Of a stretch of DNA of 26,014 nt, positions 11,438-22,400 are shown one piece after another. Source of the DNA: Irineochytrium annulatum (lineage: Eukaryota; Chytridiomycota; Chytridiomycetes; Chytridiales; Chytridiaceae). How positions within the stretch are numbered: the first letter of the stretch is position 1; each line of letters begins with the position of its first letter. The stretch is from the NCBI GenBank assembly GCA_027600665.1, contig JADGJL010000302.1:1-26014 (forward strand), given 5' to 3'. The notes beneath the pieces are model-generated. The model was not told where the DNA came from and made no database searches. It worked only from the letters and a program-made list of their open reading frames with translations. Both the position numbers and the translations under genes were made by a program.

Positions 11438-12713
11438 GGCCCGCGAACCATGATCTCATCACGCCATCACGTGGCAAGCACAGCCGTGGCAAAGGTCCTC
11501 CAACGATACCTTCCCACGAGCTCCAGGAAGTCGTTGTCGCATGCGCCCTGACTTCGGCCACAATAGCGTTGGAGCCGAGCTCGACGGGTTTGAGTCCACA
11601 TTCGAAGCAATGACCTCCTCTCGCCGTGACCATACCACTGCCCTTCAACGTTCAAACGCCGCCAGGTCTCCGCGCAAAGCCCTCATCCGCCCTCCACCCT
11701 CCGCCCGCGAGTCGCTCTGCTCCCGCGGATGAGGTCCTGCCGTTGGACTGGTTCGACTCAGTCCGGCGAGGGATCGAGACCATTGCACTGCCGGGCGTTG
11801 ACGTCGGCCCGCTCGCGAGTCGTTGCGCCGGAGTTGGCGTCCCGGCGAGGGAGCGGGTGGCGAGAGAGGAAGTCGACCGTCCTCATAATCGGATTCCAGA
11901 TCTACTGTCCGGCGACCTCCTGGCTACTGCGCCATGTGGGCCCGGGAACTTGTTAATGAGGAGGGAGGACATGGTGGGACTGATTCCGCGGAGCGTTCTT
12001 GCGCGCCGGCGGGCTGAGGCCGGGCGTAAAGATGGCAGATCGAGAGGAGGTGGTGAGCTAGGAAACCATGAAGATACGCTATAGCTCCTTTGCCTACAAA
12101 ATGCTCATGGGCCACACCAGCCTGCGGCATCCGCTTTGGAGCGTAGCACAAATCCGGGTGTAGACAGAAGGAAGGAGCATAACCTCAGAGCCAAAAGGGA
12201 GAGGTCGTCCCATCTTCCGAATATGCCCACCTTCCGGCAAGTTCCCGCTTGCCTCCGATCCTACATATCCTTCCCCGCCGCTCTCGATCGTCCTGCACCC
12301 GTCTCGTCGCCAGCGCTCCCCTCGGTGATTCTGTCGACGGAAGAAACGGTCGTTGACTGTCAACGTTTATCTCAAATACCTTTTTTGTTTTCAAGGTCCG
12401 CATCAGACACATCTGTCCGGCTTGCATGCTCTACAGCCTCCAAATCCCAACCCTAATATTAATATCATTCCTCCCTCCTCACCTTCGCCAACGTCGGCCC
12501 CCCTCATCCTCTCCGTCCCTTGGCTCTCCCTCTCCCACTTTTGATATTGACGACCAATCTTGACCCTTTCTGGTTAAAAGACCTCCGTGAGCGAGGACCC
12601 ACCAAGACCGATCGTGCGAAGTCTTCAAGCGAGCGGAGGCGGGCCTGGAGGAGGGGTTGCATATGAACGCAGAAGCCGACTGACCACGAGCGGGTGAATG
12701 GATGACGGGAGGT

Positions 12714-13042
12714 TGCTCCCTGGTTTCACCAATGAGAACGCGAGCTTCGCGATCAGGACCTCGGGCTAAGTCACGTGAACCTGAACGGGTTGTCCCCGAG
12801 CGCCATTCTGCGGAACTTAACTAACCTGATGGAGTTCAACAGCATTGAGAATATTTTCACAACAACCTCAACTTTTACAAAGCAGCTCTGCCCGAAAGCA
12901 TCCTCGCCCCGCACGCGTTCGTTTCTGGGAGCAATGCCACTTTCTTGGGGCAGTTCATCGGGAGGAGCGTCGGCCTTCACTAGTCCGCCGTGGACCGCAA
13001 TCGCTTTTACGGTTCAGGATGTGCTCCGATCGGACGTTTTAG
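12714..13042 (+). pseudogene. Decayed relic of the B C-terminal domain
   Basis: About 330 nt matching the 3' end of exon 27 of B1 (from the GSLVFINNNASF region to the stop). Recognisable pieces include HVNLNGLSPSAIL, the LAPHAF and GSNA segments and a final Gly/Cys-rich end. It has single-base losses relative to B1 near 12755, 12862 and 13013, plus an in-frame TAG replacing the Glu of the LHES motif near 12981, so it is not coding. The sequence is nearer to B1 than to B2 (for example the GRSV and NIF segments). Everything upstream of exon 27's last third is absent. It lies tail-to-tail with A2, as a third A-B unit would have left it. Confidence 0.88.
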
Positions 13043-13249
13043 TTGTTCGGCGCCTTTTTGTTGCTGTAGGTACATCATCCTACTAGGGAGTGCCAAATGT
13101 TCAAATTCGCGCAAAAGTCTCTATCGGGGTGGCCATGAAAACGGGGGGGAAAAGAAACGATGAAACAGCCTTAGAAAGGCAATGATGAAACGACTCTAGA
13201 CAATACAGCGATGGACAGGAGCGAGAAGAGAGCGGAGCCTATACAGGAT

Positions 13250-16117
13250 TTACGGCAATAGTTTCCTCGTTGTCCCAGCTGTCAGAAGATACTTGACAGA
13301 CCCTCTGGTTATACGAACCGTTTGTTGAATACGACCTTTGCTCTGAACCACATGCTTGATGCCCTTAGACGGCGGCGAAGCCGATTGGGAGGAGGCGCTG
13401 CTGCGGGCATTAACGACAAGGTCTTCGAAAAGTTGCCTTGCGTTGTCGTCCTTTGCGTTCTTGCAAATTAGAGGGTCGAAACCGCCCCCGATCTTATTCG
13501 TGAGAGCGGTTAACGACATTGGCCGGTCGATGTTCTGGTCATCGAGGGCCTTCTTCCAGCCGTCTTGCCAGCAGGGGAGACCACCTTGGCAGACAAAGAC
13601 GTCTTTCTTGAAGAATCGAAGAAGGTCGGCTTGGTCAAAAAAGAAGCCCGCTGCTGCGCCGTCGGCCTCGTTGCAATAAAGTGTGAACATGAAGTCGGGG
13701 ACGGACGGGTCCTACAATTTTGTTTGTTCGGGGGCGCGTTAGAGGAACAGTTCGATTCGGAAATTTTGAATGTATTGTGCTTGTCGGCACACGGCTTTAC
13801 CTTTACATTTGTTATCCCAATATAATCTGATAATTTTTTCGACGTCCGAGGGTTCGCGTACCCAGAGCCTGTCATGACGTATGCACCGCTGTTTGGCGCT
13901 CCCAATAGGGCGTTAACGATCATGTGCTTGGGGAAGCGAACAATTGCATTAAGAACGGTTTAGACCCGAGGAAATGAATTACCTCCGCGTTTCTCCATGG
14001 TCCTCGATTCACTACACCAAGCTGAGGGACCACTATATGAAAGGCCTCATTTAGCGCCCGTGGTCTTCACGAATCTCAGGCGCGGTAGATGGCTTACAGC
14101 CGAAGAAGTAAGCTAAAGCAATCACACTCAACTGTTTATCATATAAAACGATCCGTGAGCGGCGTCTCCGCCTTTTACGAGCATTTCCGCGTTGCTGATC
14201 ATATGGCTGACCCAGTAAGAAACACGGAAGTAGAGCAAAGCACTTACCCCTTATCAAAAACGATGTATTCCCGCGTTTCCATCTGCTTCCGGGCGATTGC
14301 TTGAGGTGAAGATGATTTCGAAAGACCCAGCATCGACGGACTACTAAATACGAGTTTGACTGCATCCAAGGAGCTCCATGGGTCTTTTGGACTCGGCTCG
14401 TCAACGTCGTGCAGACCAGTAATCTCTATTAAATAAATTGTGTTAGTTTAACAATGCAATCACTGCAAATAAGGCACCCAATTGAAGAACTAACGGAAGG
14501 AGGTACGGGCCCCATGAAAATTCTGGGACCCGATAAAGTAGGCCTAGGGTTTGGTGAGTCGTGGTTAATGAAAAAAAGCTTACAGTAGATACATCCGGGG
14601 TGAGTAAGCTCTTGTCGTAAACAGAAACAAAGTATGCTCCGATGGCGTCGTCGTTGTCGCGAACGCATATGATAGTCTTCTCCCCTTTGTTGCTAAAGGG
14701 CATAAGCGGAATTTGAGGCGCCATAGCATTCCCACGGCAGTCTTTCGTATTGACGAAACTTTGAACTGCTTGCAGCCCCTTGCTCGACGTTAGGTCGAAC
14801 TTGGCGAACTTGTTTGCGAGCGTTCCGAGAAACGTAAACTTTGCTGTCCTCGGGCTCGAGACCTTCGTCCCCCTCCACCGTTTGTTCCTGTGCCTGCCCC
14901 GGGAATGCAAGCGGACGACGTCGTTCATCTCACCCCATCCATCGCCGTCCGTTTCGTCGTTGAAAGCTGAGTAAGTAATTCAGTGCGCTTAAAATCACCC
15001 CGCGATATTTTTAAAAAAAAAAGGGGCATACAAGAAGTGTCCCGAATGGCTAAAATTCCAGGATCATCTGATGAAAATGGCGAAGTCAGAAATCTAGACC
15101 AAGCGAAAATGTTTGGGTACGAACCTGTCACGTTGGACTTCCTCGTGGGTGTTTGGAAGATAAGATATTCCATGATGTCGACTTTATCCTGAAACATGCA
15201 CAGAAGGGGGTCGGAGATGCAAAGGTCGTCGACCAGAAGCGACTTTCTGGCGAAAGGTTGAATCGAAAAAATCGCAAGGCGTGGTGTGGTGGTATCGGTA
15301 TCGGCAACGGCGTCGGTTGTGTCGATGTAGGCCTTTTGCATCGCGTTGTCGTAAAAGCTAGAGTCCAAGATTAGATCGAAGTGGAAAGGAGCGAAACAGG
15401 AGCCCTCACATGTTCGCATAATAGCCATTCGCATCCAGCCCGCCGGCGAACCGAGGCAGATCCGAACAGCTGAGGCCGTATTTGTCGAAGAAAGTCATGT
15501 CCGCGGTGTCCAGATTAATTGGGATGGATGGATTGGCGCTGCCCGCCTGCGCGGGTGTCACGACGTATAATTGGCCATCCTGAGTCGCATCGAGGACGGC
15601 GAGATACTGAGAACCGTTTGAGCAAGCCCAAGGCACGCTGGTGGTCACTACCATTTGTGAGAACACGCCAATACGAAGGCTAGGAACTCACTATCAAGGC
15701 GAGCAAAGGCGTCATCAATGGCCTCGATGCTGGTTGAATTGATAACGACGGTGAAGTCATCCTCCGTCGAGTTGACGGCGCCTTCCAGCAACGGGAGGAC
15801 GCCGTAAAGTCCTTCATAATTTTTAAGTCATATCGGAATACGGTGAGCGATGGTTCTCACCACAAGAAATGTACGAAAACAGAGCAACATCTGATGAGAA
15901 AGGTAGGTTAGTGACTATCCCCAATAAAGGTCAACACATCCCAACCATCTTCGGCTGGGCTTCGGCAGCCAAAGTTGTCCAGTGGGTTTAAGTCCGCGAG
16001 AGGGCCGAAGCGGTTGGCGATGTCGAAAAACTTGTTGTCGGCTTGGGCCGCCGGCGTGGCGAGGACAAGGAGGGCCACGACGGCCGCCGACGTTGCGAGG
16101 AGGGCTCGATGAGTCAT
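13250..16117 (-). CDS. Gene A2: secreted protein of unknown family, 706 aa
   Basis: 13 exons (minus): 16117-15946, 15890-15861, 15811-15692, 15647-15410, 15357-15125, 15067-15032, 14966-14584, 14543-14507, 14425-14248, 14194-14133, 14032-13983, 13926-13807, 13711-13250. Phases add up exactly to 707 codons. The ATG at 16117 begins a clear signal peptide (MTHRALLATSAAVVALL...). After it come GPLADLNPLDNFGC, NST sequons, the WACSNG and DDLCISDPLLC segments, and an Asp-rich loop DETDGDGWGE resembling calcium-binding DxDxDG loops. The C-terminal half has paired Cys (FTLYCNEADG, VCQGGLPCW) and a basic Ser-rich tail. No family is recognised. The first eight exons match A1; introns are also near-identical. 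Least certain are intron 8 (weak donor GTACCT) and intron 10 (100 nt). Without intron 8 a TAG at 14492-14490 would give about 421 aa, with exons 9-13 as a separate gene. Confidence 0.72.
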
Positions 16118-16418
16118 CGTCACGGATGGCTTTCACAGCTTCCACACTCGTCCAAATCCCACGAGCACCGCATACTGCTCCGTTGGCATGGCTGTCTCTA
16201 GTTGTCTCGCGTGTCTCGCAAGTCGCGTTAAAATTCAGTGGACCCTGAAGCCAACAACGCCTTATCTTTTCATTTCGACCCTTGAGATTCCTGCAGGAGT
16301 GAGTTTCCACTAGCAAATTTTTAGCACTGCATGCGATGGACGTGCCCTGCCGTATGACGCGAAGTGATGAATACACCGGACTAGTTGCGGACTTGTTCAC
16401 GTTCCGTTCTCCGTCGTC
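16118..16418. promoter_or_regulatory. Intergenic region between divergent A2 and B2, likely two-way promoter
   Basis: Only 301 bp separate the start codons of A2 (minus) and B2 (plus), so both 5' regions must lie here or overlap. I see no TATA box or named motif. The region does not align visibly with the 664-bp counterpart in copy 1. Co-expression of A and B is inferred from this conserved head-to-head order. Confidence 0.45.
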
Positions 16419-19400
16419 ATGACCCCGACAGCGGCCGCCGCATTCGCGTTCCTGGCCCTTCTCGCCGTCGTCAACTCCCAACCCGCGAGCAACTCCATCA
16501 GCTCGAAATCGAATTCTACAGGTAGGCTTTCCTTGTTGTGATACAGGCATGATACGCGTAGCCTTACAACATCGCTTTTCAGTCTCGTGTGCGGTTGCAT
16601 GCCTGAACGGCGGTACATGCGTCCACGGCCAATGCGCGTGTCCGGCAATGCATGCGGGCGCCGACTGCTCGACGGCTGTTGGCCCTCAATACGACACGTA
16701 GGTTCTTTCCTTTTCCTTGATGTTTATACATAAAAACGTCGGTTTTCTAAATTTTCTTAAAGCTATCGCGAGCTCGACATCACAGCCTTCCCTGTGGTTC
16801 GCGTCAACACGAATGGCACGCTGCTCAACGGCGGCACGATCTGCGGCGAGGACGTGACCGTTAATAATCTCGCCGGTGTGACTTTAAGCAGCAGCAACAA
16901 ATTGGCCAACGCCTCGGCCTCAGTGAGTACTTCTCTGCATTCTCCGCATACACGTCCCTTTCTCCGCATACACGTCCCTAAGTACGATTTCCCGCGTTAG
17001 GTTTTCGGTGCAACAATCTCGAGCGCCGTGTACGCGAACTATGATCGGATATGTATCGCCCATCTTATCGCTGACGAAGACCTTTCGTTCGGCTTCAACC
17101 TAAACGTTTCCGGCGCCTTCACGTTGACGCATTCGACCACGTTCATGTCCGGGGACTCGACTCTCGGATATGCCGGGCACATTCCTCTTTCGGGCAGCAG
17201 GAGCTTGGAAATTGGCGCTGCTGTTTCTTTCGACGACGCTGGCAACGTCATTACGGCGATCACGGCCACCCCCGACCAATCATTGACGCTGTTGGAGATT
17301 CTTGAGCTGGTCCATTTGGATAGTTCCATGATCCCAAGCGAAGTCCATAACGTGCTCTCAGACGTCGCGGTTGACGTCGTCACCTTCGAGTCAACGGCTT
17401 CCCTCTCCCCGCCGTCCTTTAAACTCGTACGGCCTTTCGCAGAAATTTAAATCAGCTTACAGAAGTTCCTTTCAGACGTATTTCTTGGTTGAACTCGAAG
17501 CGGTTCTCGGTAGCGGCTTGACAATTATACCTGGAGTTCTGAGCCTCACCGGCCTGCAGGTTGGTTCTTCCTGAACAGATGTCGACGTTAATCACCAACC
17601 TTCCGTACCAGTGCGACGTTATTTACGATTCAACTTTTTGGGTTGTCGTCAACGCAAACGCGACTCTGGGGACCTCTGACAAATGGGATGCGAGCTTTTA
17701 CTACAACCACGTCAGCTCCACCCGGTCCACCTACTCCATCATTCTGTCAACGGATGTCGTCGACATCAAGTCAGCCTTCAGAAACCTAACTGGAAGTTCT
17801 TTGATTGAATTCCTTCCCGCCGAACTTCTCACCTACGACGACGTCAGCATTATGGTTGAGATGTCAAAGACTTCGTCGTTCTCGGTCGATGCTGTGCGCG
17901 TGAAGGCAGAGTTACCCTACAATATCACAATCATTCCTAATGCGTACGTTACAATTATTACGGTCGTCATCTAATATTGTTAGGCTTTACCTGGACGCTC
18001 TGTATGCAGACATCGGTCTTAGACAAGCTAACGGAACGTGGGGGATCGCAACTACTTTCCAGGCCGTGCTCGGTGGCAGCGCTTTCACTAACTCAATTGT
18101 AAGCGTGGTCGCCTCGTTCACGCATCTGCCTATAACCAGTACACTGCAAATGAGGGTCGCTTTCCCAGCCGAGCCCCTTACGCTTGCCGAGGTCGTTAAC
18201 ACAATCGGTTCTTCTTTATCCCTTGGCGTCCTCCCCGCCGGCCTGGGCACCGACATTCTCAATGCAATCGGGCTCGACTACCTTTTCGTTTCCTACTCGG
18301 GCGCGAAACCTGGCTCGACCACCGCCAGCGGTTTCCAACGCTTCGATATCGGTCTCACCGTCGCTGGCTCAAGCGCGAAAATTGGCACTGTGCCGATAAG
18401 CTTCACAGACCTGGTCGTCAACGTTGGATGCAGCTTCGCAGTCGCCGGTCAAAAGGAGGTTGATTTCTCGTTCACGGGCGGTGCAACCATCGGGACATCT
18501 TCGTTTGAAGTCAAAATCGTAAGGCCCGCCGGCAACACCGCGAAGCCGACCGCGACGCTTAAGGCCTCTGGCTTAAAAATTGGCAAGTTCTTGGAGCTGA
18601 TTGTGGACGGGTTCGACCCAAGCCGCACGAAGGCAACGGGGTCGTCCGAGTTGCTTCCGGTCGAAGTTGAGATAGACTTTATCCAGCTCATCTGGTCGGC
18701 TTCCGGCGACTCAATAACCGACGTCAAGGTTCATTTCTCCTCAAAACTCCCGGACGCCCTTGCGAATCTGGGACTCTCGAACTTGCTTGCCAAGACGGTG
18801 ATCGACTACAACGTGGCTGACAAGTCCCTGCATCTCCAGGCCGAGTTTGACGTGACCGTTGGCGGGGTCGACTTTGATATTAACGGTTTGTGCATATTTC
18901 TGGTTCGGCGCCAATTCATTAATGTCCCCTGCTATACAGCCGATGTTTTTGGCACCTCGGGATCATTCGATGGTACCGAAATCACGCCTACGCAGGTTTT
19001 GACTCTCGCCGGCATCGCTGACTCGATCAAAAGCGGCGCCTCCGCTACAGTCAAATCAAAGACCGGCATTGATCTTTCAGTCATCGCGTTGTCCAACGCT
19101 GAGCTGAACTTCCGCTACGCGCCTTCTGTGGTGCAACTCGGGTTTAGCGGCCAGGTTGCGAATCTCGGGGGCATCGTCAGACACCCCGTGAACGTTACGG
19201 CTTTGGCCGGAAGAGACGGAGGGGCCTACTTTGCCCTTGGCGTTACTACATCGTTCGGGACCGTCGGCGACATCATTGCAGACGTCACTCACGACAATAA
19301 CTTCCCAGGGGTCGACTTCATTGAGGCTTTCCAGTCTAGCAGTCTCGGCGTCGTCATCGCTGTTGGTACCGCTTCGACGTAAGGAATTCGCTCCTGCTTT

Positions 19401-22400
19401 CGCCGTTTCAATGTTTGATGGAAGCCTGTGATTGCTTAAACTTCATTCCCGCAGGAAACCGGGGTTTGGCTTCTCGATCAACGGCCTGCAGAACACTGCC
19501 CATAACTTCCCCGTTGCCGAAGGTCTGAACCTCCTTGCCAGCGTCCAACCGCCGAACTGCGGCAATATCACCACAGCATCGGTGAGCGGTATTGCCTGTC
19601 TAATCGCAAGCGTCGCCTTTGCTGAGAGCGGCCTCACCGCCATCGATGTGATGGTCAATATTGGCGAGAAGGGTCTCAATACGTACGCCTCGGCCCCAAC
19701 GAACGGGAACAGAGGCTTCGGTCTTAGCTCTATAGCAAGCGGCATTAAATCATCTTCAAAGAGTCTGGACTTTCAGCTGAAGGGGTTCGCTGTGTCCGAG
19801 GATGGCAACCTAAGATGTGGGTTGCATAGTCTTTTGTGGTATACGAAGCTTCTTCTTTGACCTATATTGACAGACCCTGGCACTATCCTTCAGCCATGGA
19901 CCGGCATGGGCACGAATGGCTACGGCGCCATTAACCCATCTCCGGTCGGCATAGAAGGGACGGGGAACGTGCTACTTAATCTTTGTAAGTAGGTAAATCC
20001 GCTACATCGCGGTTAAAGTATGTTAGACCTTCAGTACAACAGGGTCCCGGATTGCCCCGGCTGTGACTTGTCGGCGAACATTGACATTTTCGTGGGAGTT
20101 CATTCAACGTAGGGTGTACGTGACCTGAATCCGGTTCTAACTGAAATACTCAGCGGGATCTCAACTGGCCTTATCAATATCAAGGATATCACTTTCGGAG
20201 TACTCGGGGAGCCGATTGCTAAGCTTGCCTCCGCGTACGGTCTGTTCCGGCTTGACGAGACTCACTCCACCGACAACGGTCAGTCGATGTTCTCCGTATC
20301 CGCCATAAGCTTACTTACCTCTGGCCAATGATTAGTCTGCGAACCGAGTGGCCTTTTCTTCCATGGAGACACCGGCTTGGAGATCATTCTGCTCGACAAA
20401 ATCCGCAGTTACATCAGTATACCAACGATGTCGCCGAAGACGTCCGTGGACGCCTTTTTCCTCTTCCGGCCTGAGGACAGTCTGAACGCGTTAGGGATGA
20501 AGTGTGAGCTTTTACACTTTCTCCTTAATGCCTCTTATTCTTACTCCACGCCGCGTGACTAGACCAGCAAAAGTTCTCATTCCTTGGCTTTGAGATTGCG
20601 GAGACCGAGATTGATTTCCAGGTATAACTTACTTTCTGGCTTAAATCTTCCACCCTCTACATTATTAACATCTTGGCAGTACATTGGAAGTAATGAGGTC
20701 AACAGGCGTAGAAATTACAGGGGAGCTGGGTGCAAGTGCACAGCGGATGGTCGGTACTGTAAGGAGCAAAGCGCTCTCGACCGCTACGTGATCGAGAACA
20801 GCCTCTCGGGCGATTCATGGATTATCTTGTAGGCCACACTTTTCTTCACAAGTCTTCTATTTTAACTGCGATAATTATAGGCATGCATCGGTGAATTTAA
20901 ATTGGTATATCGTGACTATTGATGACGCGGAGCTCCTTTTAATTGGTATTTCTCTTTCTTTGTCTCTTTACTAATGTCGGCAACCTCAGCTGACGTTAAG
21001 GATTCTGCCTCCTTCGCGTCCACGTTCAAACTTACGTTGGATGCACACGTAACTGTTCTATTTATTGCGAAGGCGTCCTGGTGAGTTGTGTTTTGTACGG
21101 GAAATTGGCTCTTGCTGATTAACTGATTGTGGCGCCACAGCATAATTCTCGTCGACAGTCACGAGGCCTCCTTTTCCGCCAGCGCCGACGTCGAACTTGC
21201 TACCCTCACTGTGTCGGCGAAGGCGGAGGTGGTTGATTCCGGGCCGGGCATACCCGTGACACTCGGCAATACCACGACGCCAATCCAAACCTCGTCGTTA
21301 ATGAGGACAATGGACTGGGATTTACACATCAGCTTCGATTTAAACCCCTACATTAAAGCGGGTATCGCCTTTGTGTCGCACTTGGCTGTCGAAGCGGCGG
21401 AGGAGGCTTTAAAGGCTGTTGATGTCATTGCCAGTGAGTGTTTTTCGTTGCCTTGTTCTTCATTTTTGCAAAATATCGTCAGCGCAGAACACGCTAACTC
21501 ACGCCGTCCGCTTAAGGTTACGTTGGTGACGCATTAAACAAACTAGGCCTAAATGTAGGCGGCGTGTTGGAGAAACTCCACGCCGATGGCCTTTTGGGCG
21601 AAATTCCGGACTACTGGAATCATATAAAAGACGAGGTTTGTTCTGCGAGAGTGAATGTAACTAAATTGAGTGTTCTTACAGATTAAAGGGTTTGAAAAAA
21701 GCATTGGGTTGCCGGATGGATTCAACAACCTAGTCCCCGGCCTTAACTTGTTCCTCGGCGACTTGGAAGTTCCAGTTCCTGGACCCGTGAACGCGGCTGC
21801 GAAGTTATTTTCGGCGTACGAGGCTTTTAAGAATGGTGACGACGTCGCCGGAGTTGTAAGCCTGCGACATGTCTCCGCATAATTTTAACATTCGTCTTTC
21901 CAGGGGGATTTGTTGGGTGCGATCCCAGTGATGTACGCTCTGCCCGTTTTTTCATAAACATTAATGTTTCCGCAGCGGTCAGTTGACAGGCCTGCTTTTT
22001 CATACCGACGTAATCACTGAACCGTCCGGTAATCTGGATTCGTATGGGTGCATGAAACGGAATTACGTTCGTATCTTCCCCTTTTCACATATCATTCTGA
22101 TAGGTTGAACAACAGAAATCAAGATCATGCTTCAACTATCTGTTCGGTTCGTACTGCAACTACCATCTCTTAGGAGAAGGTCCCAATACCGATTGCTTAA
22201 AGCAGCTTGCCGCCTTGATAAAGCAAGTTGGCACAACCCTGAATTACACCCACACCATCTCGACCAGCGTGTATGTTGTGATTAAACCGTTTGCTGAGAA
22301 CTAAGTGCGTGTTAGGCAAGCTTCGTTGAACCAGACACCGGTGCTGTCAGTAATTCAGCAACAAGGGGCAAACTACACCGCTCCACTACCTACTTATGGA

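Larger units (their letters stand above)
10706..12713. other. Spacer downstream of B1, no gene supported
   Basis: About 2 kb between the B1 stop and the B relic. The first about 110 bp is pyrimidine-rich and presumably the B1 3' UTR. Around 12430-12540 there is a CT-rich stretch. The longest open frames (for example 11626..12084 plus) have biased, Pro/Arg-rich composition, no recognisable domain and no homolog in the other copy, so I do not call them. A 34-nt direct repeat lies at 11354-11437. No relic of gene A could be seen here, although one would be expected next to the B relic. Confidence 0.5.

Noticed and set aside
11626..12084. 152-codon open frame in the spacer
   Set aside because: Composition is Pro/Arg-rich, with no signal, domain or homolog in the window and no supporting splice structure. 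It cannot be told from chance.
14051..14404. 117-codon minus-strand open frame
   Set aside because: It reads across exons 9-11 of A2 and the introns between them in the wrong frame.
15915..16550. 211-codon minus-strand open frame
   Set aside because: It crosses the A2 first exon in another frame, the promoter region and B2 exon 1. The A2 signal-peptide frame is the real one.
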